Origin: Strix aluco
Lineage: Eukaryota > Chordata > Aves > Strigiformes > Strigidae
Reading direction: 5' to 3'
Length of the DNA stretch: 64,000 nt
Assembly: GCF_031877795.1 (NCBI RefSeq)
Contig: NC_133946.1
Span: 10,577,144-10,641,143, forward strand
Shown one piece after another: positions 37,601-48,240 of the stretch. Position 1 is the first letter of the stretch, and the number at the start of each line of letters is the position of its first letter. A program made the translations under genes and the position numbers. The notes under the pieces were generated by a model, which was given only the letters and a program-made list of their open reading frames with translations, made no database searches and was not told the origin of the DNA.

Positions 37601-40329
37601 CAAACATCCTCCTGGACGAATTTGGCCACGTCCGCATCTCAGACTTGGGCCTGGCTTGTGATTTCTCCAAAAAGAAACCCCACGCCAGCGTGTGAGTGTG
37701 TGCCTGCGCCCCTGCCTGCCCTGCCCGCCTGCCTGGCACGGCCCCTCACCCTCCTCTGTGCCCTCCCCCTCCAGGGGCACCCATGGGTACATGGCTCCGG
37801 AGGTGCTGCAGAAAGGAGTGGCCTACGACAGCAGCGCCGACTGGTTCTCGCTGGGCTGCATGCTCTTCAAACTGCTCCGGGGGTGAGCGTGTGGGCACGG
37901 GTGGGTGCCAGCAGGCATGGGTGGGCACCTCTCAGTTCCCCTCTCCCCTCATGCCCGCAGGCACAGCCCCTTCCGGCAGCACAAGACGAAGGACAAGCAC
38001 GAGATTGACCGTATGACCCTCACCATGGTGAGTTTGGGGCACCCCGGCCTTTGCCCCGTGTGTCCTGGGGGGGTTGAAGCAGGCGTGGGCAGGGTGGGAG
38101 CACCCCTGTGCTGCTGTGCACTGGGCGGGGGGGCCTGGAGGGCACAGGAAGGGGGTGTGGGGGTCAGGAACAGCCTCTCCCTGAAGGTGAGCAGTGCCTG
38201 GCGTGTGCCCTACATGCGTGTGCACACACGTGAGCAGAACAACACACACGGGTGTGTTCACACACACGCACACAGGTGGCACACGGGTGTGTTTACTGGT
38301 GTCTGCGTGTTTCCACGGGTGTGTGTACACACATGGATGGGCTCGTGTCTCTGCGCACACACGTGTGCTCGCCCCGGGAGTGACTGTTCCCTCTCCCGCA
38401 GGCCGTCGAGCTGCCGGATTCCTTCTCCCCCGAGCTACGTTCCCTGCTCGAGGGGCTGCTGCAACGAGACGTCAACCGCCGCCTGGGCTGCATGGGGCGC
38501 GGGTGAGTCCCGGCGGGCGGCAGCGGGCGCCGCTGTGCTGCCCGGCGCCGGGTTTGCTGCCCGGGGAGCCTGCAGTGCTCACCCCACCTCGCTCCCCAGG
38601 GCTCAGGAGGTGAAGGAGGAGCCCTTCTTCAAGGGGCTGGACTGGCAGATGGTTTTCCTGCAGAAGGTGAGAGGGAAGGGACGCACAGGCGAGGCCATGG
38701 GGGGGCCCACGGGCAGCCGCCCCGCGCCAACCCCCTCTCTCCTGCCCGCAGTACCCACCACCGCTCATCCCTCCCCGCGGTGAGGTGAACGCGGCCGACG
38801 CCTTCGACATCGGCTCCTTCGATGAGGAGGACACGAAGGGGATCAAGGTAACGGAGAAAGGGGCTGAGCATGGCGGGGGTGCGGGCAGCAGCAGGCAGCC
38901 CCCCTTCACACCCCCCCCCTAAACCCGTGACCCGGTGCTGCCCACCAGCTGCTGGAGAGCGACCAGGAGCTCTACCGCAACTTCCCGCTCACCATCTCGG
39001 AGCGGTGGCAGCAAGAAGTGACAGAAACCGTCTTCGAAGCCGTCAATGCCGACACCGACAAGCTGGAGGCTCGCAAGAAAGCCAAAAACAAGCAGCTGGG
39101 CCACGAGGAGGGTGAGTGGGGGCTGCGTTACCCCCCCTCAATCCACCCCACCCCTCTCCCCGCCTCACAACCCCCTGGGCTGACCCTGCCTCTCTCCGCG
39201 GCGGCGGGCGCAGAGTACGCCATGGGCAAGGACTGCATCATGCACGGCTACATGGCCAAGCTGGGCAACCCCTTCCTGACGCAGTGGCAGCGCCGTTATT
39301 TCTACCTCTTCCCCAACCGCCTCGAGTGGCGCGGGGAGGGCGAGTCGCCGGTAAGGCGGTGGCGGAGGGATTGGGGTGGGGGGGCCGTGGGGCCAGCGCG
39401 ATGCTCGAGGGGTACAAGAAGGGAATTGGGGGGGGCCTGGGGTGAGGAGGCCGCTGGGCTGAGCCTGTCCCCCCAGCAGTCCCTGCTCACCATGGAGGAG
39501 ATCGACTCGGTGGAGGAGACACAGGTGAAGGAGCGCAAGTGCATCCTGCTGCGCATCCGCGGCGGCAAGCAGTTCGTGCTGCAGTGCGATGTGAGTGCTG
39601 CCCCGGCGCGGGGGGCGGGTCAGGGGCCAAGTCCTGCCAGGCGCTCGCTAGCCCCCTGCTGCCCTTCACTCGCCATCTCCCCTGGGTGCGGGTCGCTCCC
39701 GCTGGGCACTCGCCAAACCTTGTTGGCCACTCCTAGCCCTCTATATTTAACCCTCCAAGCCAGCATGGGACACAAATACTGAAAGCTTGGGGTAACCCCA
39801 GAGCCCTGACACCCCAGGGGAGCCCCCTGACCACCCCATACCCTGCCCAGGGAGTCCCCCAACCACCCTGTACCCTGACTGAGCACCCTGGGGAGCCCCC
39901 CAACCACCCCATACTGTGCCCTGTTGCCCCAGGGAGCCCCTGACCACCCTCTACCCTGCCCGGGGAGCCCCCTACCACCCCCTACCCTGCCCTGTCACCC
40001 CAGGGAGCCCCTCAACCACCCCATACCCAGCCCTGGCACCCCGGGGAGCCTCCAATCACCCTGTACCCCACCTGAGCACCCCGGGGAGCCCTTCAATCAC
40101 CCTGTACCCCTTTGTGGGCACCCCAGGGAGCCCCATCCTAAGCCCTACCCTGCCCTGCCCTGCCCAGAGCGACCCCGAGCTGGCGCAGTGGCGGAAGGAG
40201 CTGCGGGACGCCCAGCGCCAGGCGCAGCAGCTGCTGCAGCGGGTGCCGCGGATGCAGAACAAGCCCCGCTCGCCCGTGGTGGAGCTCAGCAAAGTGCCGT
40301 TCATCCAGCGCTCCGCCAACGGCCTCTGA
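31638..40329 (+). CDS. GRK2: G protein-coupled receptor kinase 2 (beta-adrenergic receptor kinase 1), complete
   Basis: Ser/Thr kinase that phosphorylates agonist-occupied GPCRs at the plasma membrane and so recruits arrestin; Gbeta-gamma and lipids bring it there. Exons: 31638-31750, 33350-33426, 34047-34120, 34442-34543, 34839-34913, 35410-35471, 35780-35831, 36213-36304, 36665-36764, 36886-36964, 37107-37237, 37597-37691, 37775-37882, 37961-38027, 38402-38502, 38600-38666, 38752-38847, 38949-39111, 39214-39350, 39477-39590 and 40168-40329. They sum to 688 codons plus stop; the mammalian protein has 689 residues. The start [19 protein letters not shown] is the invariant GRK2 N-terminus. The C-terminus reads [11 protein letters not shown]...SANGL. 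GRK3 is the only close alternative, but the N-terminus and the KDM2A/ANKRD13D neighbours point to GRK2. Confidence 0.97.
31924..32267. repeat. CA-rich microsatellite region in GRK2 intron 1
   Basis: Repeated short ACACACAC tracts separated by unique bases, ending exactly where the CR1 copy begins. CA-rich sequence resumes after the CR1 element, from about 32740 to 32960, which suggests the LINE inserted into a pre-existing CA-rich region. Confidence 0.85.
32268..32722 (+). mobile_element. CR1 LINE in GRK2 intron 1
   Basis: Begins at TGTCCAGAGACGGGCAACG, directly abutting a CA microsatellite, and ends at GATTCTGGGATTCTG, after which CA-rich sequence resumes. Its 3' half appears identical to the 22487-23030 copy. 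Confidence 0.92.
33350..35831 (+). other. GRK2: GRK2 RGS-homology domain exons
   Basis: Exons 33350-33426 to 35780-35831 encode the regulator-of-G-protein-signalling homology domain, which binds Galpha-q in this family. Recognisable blocks are [70 protein letters not shown] and [17 protein letters not shown]. Most residues match mammalian GRK2. Confidence 0.9.
36213..39111 (+). other. GRK2: GRK2 AGC-type kinase domain exons
   Basis: Starts at [19 protein letters not shown] (glycine loop). The ATP-binding lysine is in YAMKCLDKK (codon 36675-36677). The catalytic aspartate is in VYRDLKPANILL (codon 37229-37231). The GRK form of the DFG motif is ISDLGLA (Asp codon 37642-37644), followed by the APE segment in [12 protein letters not shown]. 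The C-terminal AGC extension continues through [17 protein letters not shown]. All catalytic residues are intact. Confidence 0.95.
37260..37590 (+). repeat. Degenerate minisatellite in GRK2 intron 11
   Basis: Imperfect repeats of a CCCTGTGGGCACCC / CCTCAAGTCC-like unit fill the intron between exons 37107-37237 and 37597-37691. Divergence between units is high, so copy number is uncertain. Confidence 0.5.
39214..40329 (+). other. GRK2: GRK2 PH domain and C-terminal Gbeta-gamma-binding exons
   Basis: Exons 39214-39350, 39477-39590 and 40168-40329 encode the pleckstrin-homology domain. Visible blocks are [36 protein letters not shown] and [19 protein letters not shown]. The following helix ([20 protein letters not shown]) is the segment that binds Gbeta-gamma and PIP2 in GRK2/3. 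Confidence 0.93.
39810..40135 (+). repeat. Minisatellite in last intron of GRK2
   Basis: Seven or more degenerate copies of a unit of about 35-50 bases built from CCCCAGGGAGCCCC, TGACCACCC and ATACCCTGCCC, immediately upstream of the final GRK2 exon (40168). The sense strand is C-rich. Confidence 0.8.
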
Positions 40330-41250
40330 CCCCCCTTCTCCTCCTCTACCCCCCCTCCCCACCCCGCGCCTCTAATTTATTGGGTTGGGTTCCCGCGTGC
40401 CCCCCACCCCCCCGCTCCTTTTTGTCACCCCCACACCAGGTGTTGGAGGACACCCGGTGGTCACCCGCCGGGCACGGAGCTGGCGCTGGGGGGGGACGTG
40501 GCGCGGCTCAGCACCTCTTCCCAGCCTCTGTGTGTGTGTGTGTCCCACCCCAAAATCCTCTACAAACTCTCCGGCTAAGATGAAGGCAGCCCCCACGCCC
40601 CCCCAATCCTCTCCGTGCCCCCCTCTCCCCGCTTCGCCACCGCTGTATGTGCCAAAATGGGGCAAGTGGGTGCCCAGCTCGGCAGCCAGGCAGGGAACTG
40701 GCCAACTCGTCTCACCTGTAGCCTTTCTCCACCCCCCACCCCCCACCCCCTTTCTCTTTCCACGAGCCGGTGTGCCCCCCTTTCACCCCCCCGGCTCTGC
40801 TGTGCCCCTCGTGTGGGTGCCAACTCCTCAGTGTGTGCGTGTGTGACTGTGGGTGAGTGTGTGTGTCCCCGGGGGGGCCCCCCCCTGTAAATACTGTGCC
40901 ACGGGTCCCCTTCACCTGCCCCCCCCCACACCCCAAGCCTGCCCCTGCCGTCCCCAGTTTGGGGGTCACGGGGAGGAGGGGGAGGGGACTGGGAGGAGGC
41001 AGCAGCTGGGGGGACCCCCCTAAATCACCCCCATGGTGGGTGTCCCCCAGGGCCCCCCCTCCAAGCAGCATCTGTAAATATTGGTCTCGGGTCGGGCTGC
41101 TCATGGCGGGGTTGGGGGGGGCACCGGGCAGGGCCGGGGCTGCTGGTGAATGAGATTTTAATGAGCAGAGACGTGAGAATGGAGGAAAAACAAAAAAACA
41201 AAACACATTTAAAAAAAGTTTTTATAATAAAAATCCAGAAAAACACTGTC
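40330..41250 (+). other. GRK2: GRK2 3' UTR with AATAAA
   Basis: About 0.9 kb after the TGA stop, with C-rich and GT-rich low-complexity stretches. The poly(A) signal AATAAA is at 41226-41231, followed by GT-rich TGTCTGGCTTCACC sequence. No coding potential is seen. Confidence 0.8.
41226..41231 (+). terminator. GRK2: GRK2 poly(A) signal
   Basis: Canonical AATAAA in an A/T-rich patch (TTTTTATAATAAAAATCC) that stands out from the GC-rich flanks. It lies about 0.9 kb before the ANKRD13D start codon. Confidence 0.8.
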
Positions 41251-41539
41251 TGGCTTCACCTCATTGTGAGGGGGGACAGGGGTGTCCCCCCGCCCCCTCA
41301 GGGTACCCCAGAGGTGACATATGTCATGTGTGTGTGTTGTCCCCCCCGTGCTTTGGGGACGTACGGGGGTGCAGGGGGGGATCTGGGGGGGAACAGGGGG
41401 GTCGGCTCCCCCCCATCGCTGCACTGTCCCCCGTGGGTGACCTTGGCTGTCCCCTTGGTGCGGGGCTGTACAGGCAGCACCTTTCCTGCCCGCACCCTGC
41501 CTGCAGGCAGCGCACACCCCCCCTCCCGCCCGCGGGGTG

Positions 41540-42123
41540 AGGCACCGGCGGGCCCCTAATTCCCGGAGCCGCGGGGCGGGGGGGGGGGGGGATTCGCCGG
41601 TGTCTGATACGAGGGTTGTGCCTCGAAATAAACAGCTGCCCCCCCCCCAACACACACACACGCCGGGGGTGGGACGGGACCGGCTCCCCGGTGGTCCCGG
41701 GGCAGGAATCGGGGAGTCGCGGAGATACCGGGGAGGGGGGGTGGGGGGTAACGGATCCTCGGCGCGGGGTTGCTCGCTGCAGCACGTCGCGGTGCACCCA
41801 CACCCGCTGCCCCTCGTCCCTTCTTCTCCCGGTTCCGGGTACCCGGTGTGTGTCCCCCCCCTTCCCCCCCCCTCCCGCCGTACCCGGTGCCGGGCCCCGC
41901 CCCGCGCCGCCGCGCTGCGCCGCCGCCCCCGCGCAGCCATTTGCGGGCAGGCCCCGGCGCTGCGGCCCGTCCGCCCGCGCGCTGCCCGTCGCCGTGTGTC
42001 CCACCCCCCCCACCCCACCCCTTCTTCTCTCCCCCGCCCCCCCTTTCCCCCCCCTCCTCCCCCCCAGCCCCCCCTTCCTCCCCCCCTCCCCGCTCGCTCT
42101 CTCCCAGGGGACATGGTGACGGG
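41540..42123 (+). promoter_or_regulatory. ANKRD13D: ANKRD13D CpG-island promoter
   Basis: Dense CpG sequence with CGCCGCGC and CCCCGCGCAGCC blocks (about 41870-41990), then a pyrimidine-rich leader of C/T runs ending GGGGACATGGTGACGGG before the start ATG. No TATA box. The preceding 41250-41540 holds only C/G runs and a CA microsatellite (about 41650-41663). Confidence 0.6.
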
Positions 42124-45100
42124 ATGGCCCGTCCCACCGACACCTTCCCGCTGCACCGGCTCGTCTGGCACAACCGGCACCAGGCGCTGGACAGCGCCCT
42201 GCGCACCGGCACGGTGGGCGCGGGGGGGCACCGGGGGCACCGGCACTGAGCCCCGGGCGGGGAGCGGAGAGGAGGGGGGGTGCGGGGAGGAGCGGGGACT
42301 GAGAGGTGAGGGGTGGCGGGGGCACTGGGAGAGGGGGGGGGAATGGGGGACTGGGAGTGCTGGGAGCACTGGGGGGAATTGGGAGCACTGGGGGGGAGTG
42401 GGGGCACGGGGGACTGGGGGGATGGGGCACGGGGGACTGGGTGACTGGGAGCACTGGGGGGGGGACTGGGGGCGTAGGGAATGAGGGGACTGGGAGCGCT
42501 GGAGGGGACTGGGAGTACAGGGGACTGGGGGAATGGGAGCACTGGGGAGACTGGGGGCACTGGAAGCACTGGAGGGGACTGGGGCCACAGGGAACTGGGA
42601 GTACTGGGGAGCCTGGAAGCACTGAGGGGGACTGGGGACACAGGGGAGACCAGAGAGACTGGGGGACTGGAAGCACTGGGGAGACTGGAGGCACAGGGGA
42701 TTGGGAGACTGGGGGCACTGGGGACTGGGAGCACTGCGGAGACTGGGGGACTGGGAGCGCAGGGGACTGTAGCACCAGGGGACTGGAAGCAACTGGGAGC
42801 ACTGGGACTTGGGGAACTGCAAGCACTGGGATAGGAGCACTGGAGGTACAGGGAGACTGGGGGCTCTGGGGCACTGGGAGAAGTGGGCAACTGGGAAATT
42901 GAGAGCACTGGGAGCACTGGGGAGGGGCTAGTGGCACTGGGACAGGGTACTGAGGGGACAGGGAGCATTGGGAGTGCAGGGACTACGTGACTGGGGGGCA
43001 GGAGGACTTGAGACCTGGAGGGGTGGGGAGACGGGGGGGGCACAGGGCCTTGGGAGCGGGGGGGATGCGGCGATGGGAGCACGGGGGGGGCACTGGCCAG
43101 GGGCACGGACATCCTGGGGTGCTGGGGACCAGCACTGGGGTGCCAGAACAGGGCCCAGGGCTGTGCCAGAATGACGTTGGGGGGGTACTGGGAGGGTTTG
43201 GGGGTGCTTGGGGACACCCCAGGCCGGTGACGGTGGCCCTGCCCGTCCACGCAGCACGACGTGGAGCTGCCGGACCCCCGCGGCCGGACCCCGCTGGAGC
43301 TGGCCGTGTCCCTGGGGCACCTGGAGTCGGTGCGGGTGCTGCTGCGGCACAACGCCAACGTGGGCCGGGAGAACGCCAACGGCTGGACGGGTACGCGGGC
43401 ACGGCCGGCGGCCCCTCGCCACCGCTGCCAAGCGGCCTGGGGACACCGTCACGGAGGGTGCGGGGCGCTGGCGGTGGCCCCGGGTGACGGTACCCCCCGC
43501 GCCCCAGTGCTGCAGGAGGCGGTGAGCACGGGGGACCCCGAGATGGTGCAACTGGTGCTCCAGTACCGCGATTACCAGCGGGCGACGCGGCGGCTCGCCG
43601 GCATCCCCGAGCTGCTCAGCAAACTGCGACGGGTACGGCCCTGCCACCCACCCCCCCACCCCCAGCACTGGGGTCCCACCAGGCTGAGGGATGGAGGGGG
43701 GAAAACGGGCACCCCAAGTCTCCCCAGGACCCCCGCCTCCTCCATTCTTCCCCCGGCAACCCCCTGCTTGTCCTGCCAGGCCCCCACCCAAGACTCCGCT
43801 CTCCCAAGTCTCCCACGACCCAAGTAGGGACCCCCAAGACTCCCCATCTCCCCCAGTGATCCCAGCAGGGCTCCCCCCCGACTCCTCCAGCGCGCCCCCT
43901 CCATGTCCCCCATCTTCTCCGTGACCCCCTCATCTCTTCCAGGCATCCGACTTCTACGTGGAGATGAAGTGGGAGTTCACCAGCTGGGGTGAGCGGGGCC
44001 GGGGGGCCAGAGTGCGGTGTTGTGTGTGTCCCCCCCCCCACCACACTCCACCTGATGGAGCGGGGGGGCCCGCAGTGCCCCTGGTCTCCAAGGTGTGTCC
44101 CAGCGACGTTTATCGCGTCTGGAAGCGGGGCGAGAGCCTGCGGGTTGACACCACGCTGCTGGGCTTCGAGCACATGACGTGGCAGCGCGGCCGCCGCAGC
44201 TACATCTTCAAGGGGAAGGTCGGTTCCAGCTCCCACAGGACACCCCCAGACCCCCTCAGAGACCCCCCAGACCCTGTGTGTCATAAGTAACCCCCACACG
44301 GACCCCAAATCCCCTATGGGGACCCCAGTTCCCCCTTCCAGCAGCGCTCACACGTACCAGGGACCTCAGTCCTCTGCAGGGATCCCCGATTCCCCACCAA
44401 CACCCCCCAAATACCCCTGAAATGCAGCAACCCCCAAGCTTGGGGGTGTTGGGGTAGATGCGGGTGGCAGGGTGACCCCTGTCCCTGTGCACAGACGAGG
44501 GGGGCGGTGGTGATGGAGGTGGACCACGACAAGCAGGTGGTTTACACCGAGACGTTGGCCTTGGCCTTGCACGAGCCCGACCTGCTGCTGGCGGCCATGC
44601 AGCCCTCGGAGGAGCACGTGGCCGGGCGGTTGACGTCCCCCATCGTCTCCACGCACCTCGACACCAGGAACATCGCTTTTGAGAGGTGGGTTGACGTCCC
44701 GGGAGGGTGAGGGGGGGCATGTGGTGGACCCCAGTATGAGGAGAGGTGGGGGTGGGGGCGGTGCCTTGCGGGAAGGGGCCGTGCGAGGGCTCAGATGTGG
44801 GCGAAGGGGAAGGAAACGCTTGTGCAAGAGGGCGAGCGGGGGGCTGACACTTCCCCCTCCCCAGGAACAAGTCGGGGATCTGGGGTTGGCGCTCGGAGAA
44901 GATGGAGGTGGTCAGCGGCTACGAGGCCAAGGTGGGCACAGTCGGGGGTGGGGGGGGAAGGGGGGACCCCCCAGTGCCTGGTGGGGCTCATCCTGTCCCC
45001 CCCCGCAGGTGTACAGTGCCAGCAACGTGGAGCTGGTCACCAAGACGAGGACGGAGCATCTCTCGGACCAGGACAAGTCACGTAGCAAAGGTGACAGCCC

Positions 45101-48100
45101 CGTCAGCCAATCAGGGAGCCTGCTCACAGCTGGGACACGCCCCCTCCTGGTGCAAGCCCCTCCCCCTAGTGCAAGGTCCACCCCCTTCTTGGGTGGGATA
45201 TGTCAGGCGTGGAACAGCGTGTGGGGTGTCACCCATCGGGTGTGGGGCACTGTGGGTGCGGGGTGTCACCCATCAGGGTGGGACAGCGTGTGGGGTGTCA
45301 CCCATCAGGCGTGGGGCACTGTGGGTGCTGGGTGTGACCTGTCAGGCGTGGGTCATTGTGTGGGGCATGACCCCTGCCAGCCCGGGCAGATGTGGGGGTG
45401 CCGTGCCCCCCCTGCCCACGCTGCAGCCCTGCACCCCCCGTCTCTCCCCACCCAGGCTCCAAGACCCCCTTCCACTCCTTCCTGGGCATCGCGCAGCAGC
45501 ACAGCACCCACAACGGGGTGAGCGGTTGGGGTGGGGAGGGTCCCCCAAGAGGGGTTGGGGCGCACCCCCCGGTGCTGGGGGGGGCCCCCCGGGTGCCAGG
45601 ACTGAGCGGTGGCGGTGTCACCGCAGGCGCCCGTGCTGCAGGCCGCCAGCCCCACCAACCCCACAGCCATCACCCCCGAGGAGTATTTTGACCCCCACTT
45701 CGACCTGGAGACCCGCAACATCGGGCGCCCCATCGAGATGTCCAGTAAGGTGCAGAGGTGAGGTCACCGCCACGGGGGTGACACGGGGGTCCCAGGGGAC
45801 GTGGCACTGGTGTGACAGGGAATGGGTGCAGGGAGGTGACACGGCACTGGGGTGGCAGGAGGACTGGGGGTGGTGACGTGGTCCACTGGGATGTGGTAGA
45901 GGGGTGTCAGGAGCCACGGGGGTGGTGACAGGGTCCCAGGGACGTGGCAGTGGGTGTCAGGAGCCACGGGGGAGGTCACAGGGTCCCAGGGACGTGGCAG
46001 TGGGTGTCAGGACCCACGGGGGAGGTGACAGGGTACCGAGGGGCGTGGCACTGGGTGTCAGGACCCACGGGGGAGGTGACAGGGTCCCAGGGACGTGGCA
46101 GTGGGTGTCAGGAGCCACGAGGGAGGTGATGGGGTCCCAGGAACATGGCCCTGGGTGTCAGGACCCACGGGGGAGGTAACAGGGTCCCAGGGGCCGTGGC
46201 AGTGGCGGGGTCCCCGTGCCCACGCCAGTGCCCGGGCAGGTTCAAGGCGACGCTGTGGCTGTGCGAGCAGCACCCGCTGTCGCTGGCGGAGCAGGTGACG
46301 CCCATCATCGACCTCATGGCCATCTCCAACGCCCACTTCGCCAAACTGCGCGACTTCATCACCCTCAAACTGCCCCCCGGCTTCCCGGTCAAGATCGGTG
46401 AGGGCGGGGCCGGGGGGGCAAGGCCGGGGGGGCGGGAGGGCGGGGCTTATCTCGGGTCGGGGCCACTGACCCCTGTACCCCCAGAGATCCCCCTCTTCCA
46501 CGTGCTCAACGCCCGCATCACCTTCAGCAACCTCTGCGGGTGTGACCAGCCGCTGGGCTCCGTGCGGGTGTGCGCCCCCCCCCAGCCCCCTGGCACCCAC
46601 CCCCCTGGCACCCACCCCCCCAGCACCCAGCCCCCCGGCCCCAGAGGTGAGCCTGGGGGAAACTGGGGGTGGGGGGGCCCTGGAGGCGGGTACATGTGGG
46701 ATGGGGGGTGCCCTGGAGGTCTGCGGGGGGGTAGGGGTCATCCCAGGGGTGGTGGCTGTGGGTGCTGGGTGCTGGGGGGGGATCCCTGGGTTGGGGGTGC
46801 CAGGTCTGGGGGGTGTCAGGGCCTGTGGGTCCTCTGGACACAGGGTGGCATGGCCGTGGGGTGCAGGGTGCTAGGGGGTGCTCAGGAGCATGGGGAGCCC
46901 ATGGGTGTGGGGTGCCACGGGTGTGGGATGCCATGGGGTGCTGCAGGGCGCCGCGGGGTGCTGTGGGGTGCCAGTGCTGTGAGATGCTGAGGGGTGCTGT
47001 GAGGTACCGTGGGGTGCCACAGGGTTCTGTGGAGTGCTGCAAGGTGCCATGGGGTGCTGTGAGATGCTGCGGGGTGCCATGGGACACCATGGGATGCCAT
47101 GGGGTACTGTGGGACACCATGGGTGCCACGGGTGCAGGGTGCTGTGGGATGCCAGGGGGTGCCATGGGGTGCTGTGGGACACCATGGGGTGCTGTGGGGT
47201 GCTGTGAGATGCTGTGGGGTGACGTGGGACACCATGGGATGCTGTGGGGTGCTGTGGGGTGACGTGGGACACCATGGGATGCTGTGGGGTGCTGTGGGAC
47301 AGCGTGGGGTGCTGTGGGATGCCGCGGGGTGCTCACACGGCACCCCAACGTCTCGGTGGTGCGGCAGGCTGGCCCTTCCCATGCGAGGTGGAGGCGGGGG
47401 TGTTCGAGGTGCCGGCGGGGTACACGGTGCTGGGCGCGGGGCGCAGCGAGCCCCTGCGGGACGAGGACGACGACCTGCTCCAGTTCGCCATCCAGCAGAG
47501 CCTGCTCGACGCCGGCACCGAGACCGACCAGGTGCGGCCACGCGCCTCTCCCGGGGATGGCCACGCCCACGGCGGGCTAAGCCACGCCCGCCAACAGCAG
47601 GCCACGCCCCCTAGGCGCAGGCCCCGCCCCTTAGTCCCGCCCCACCCCCCCGCAGGTGACCATTTGGGAGGCGCTGACCAACACCCGCCCTGGCGCTGAC
47701 CCGCCCCCCTATGATGAGGAGCTGCAGCTGGAGCGGTGAGGCCACGCCCACATGGGGGCGGGGCCTGTGCATGCCCCGCCCACCCCGTCTGGGGAGGGGC
47801 CTTAAAGGTGTCAGGGTGGAGCAGGAGGAGGAGCCTTGGGGTGTGGCTAAAGGGGAGGGGCTTTCCTGGTGGGTGTGGTCAATGTGGGCAGGGCTACGTG
47901 TGGGTGTGTCCACACGGGGTGGGGATGGGTGGGCGTGGTTTCCGCGAAGGGGCGTGGTCTCAGCGGAGGTGGGCGTGGCCACAGTGCCTGTCCCCGCAGG
48001 GCCCTGCAGGAGAGCATGCTGCTGCAGGCGGGCCCCAGCGCTGACCCCCCCTCCGCCGGGACCCCCCCCGGGGCGGGCGGCGGCAGCCCCCCGGCACCCC

Positions 48101-48240
48101 CCGGTTACAGCAGCTTCGCGGAGCAGCTGCGGTTGGCCATGGCGCTCTCGGAGCGGGAGCAGGAGGAGCGGGAGCGACGCCGGCGCGAGGAAGACGAGGA
48201 GCTTCAGCGCATCCTGCGCCTCTCCCTCACTGACAAGTAG
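42124..48240 (+). CDS. ANKRD13D: Ankyrin repeat domain-containing protein 13D, complete
   Basis: Membrane-associated adaptor that binds Lys63-linked ubiquitin chains through C-terminal UIMs and helps sort ubiquitinated receptors such as EGFR in endocytosis. Exons: 42124-42213, 43255-43390, 43508-43632, 43943-43988, 44076-44218, 44495-44685, 44865-44931, 45009-45090, 45456-45517, 45627-45757, 46240-46397, 46485-46646, 47368-47531, 47656-47735 and 48000-48240, giving 625 residues. Ankyrin repeats come first ([20 protein letters not shown], then [20 protein letters not shown]), followed by the conserved ANKRD13 block ([47 protein letters not shown]). Four UIM-like helices close the protein. The start [15 protein letters not shown] aligns with the family N-terminus; an upstream ATG at 42113 is out of frame. 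The exon 44076-44218 donor (GTCGGT) is weak. Confidence 0.96.
42325..42960 (+). repeat. ACTGGGAGCACTGGGG minisatellite in ANKRD13D intron 1
   Basis: About 30 degenerate copies of a 15-25 base G-rich unit (GGGGACTGGGAGCACTGG). The sense strand is strongly G-rich with many GGG runs, giving G-quadruplex potential. Because the unit has few stops, long antisense frames (up to about 600 codons) run through it; these are not real genes. Confidence 0.93.
45904..46204 (+). repeat. 50-base tandem repeat in ANKRD13D intron 10
   Basis: Six copies of a 50-51 base unit with the core GTGTCAGGACCCACGGGGGA, then GGTGACAGGGTCCCAGGGAC and GTGGCAGTGG. Copies start near 45904, 45954, 46004, 46055, 46105 and 46156. 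The repeat ends just before the acceptor of exon 46240-46397. Confidence 0.92.
46780..47340 (+). repeat. GGGGTGCTGTGGG minisatellite in ANKRD13D intron 12
   Basis: Dozens of degenerate copies of GGGGTGCTGTGGGGTGCCAT / GGGACACCATGGGATGCT-type units fill the intron up to exon 47368-47531. It contains many ATG triplets and no stops in some frames, producing spurious frames. Confidence 0.9.
47368..48240 (+). other. ANKRD13D: ANKRD13D ubiquitin-interacting-motif exons
   Basis: Four acidic-helix UIM candidates: [51 protein letters not shown] and [17 protein letters not shown]. Each has the Ala/Leu-x-x-x-Ser core of UIMs. Their arrangement at the C-terminus matches mammalian ANKRD13A/B/D. Confidence 0.88.

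Noticed and set aside
41209-43379. Three overlapping minus-strand open frames of about 540-610 codons across the ANKRD13D promoter and intron 1
   Set aside because: All three minus frames are open at once because the G-rich minisatellite lacks stops. Composition is Pro/Ser/Gln low complexity, and the frames overlap real ANKRD13D exons on the other strand.
45904-46204. Regular 50-base repeats considered as a CRISPR array
   Set aside because: Eukaryotic context; the units are contiguous without unique spacers and lie inside an intron.
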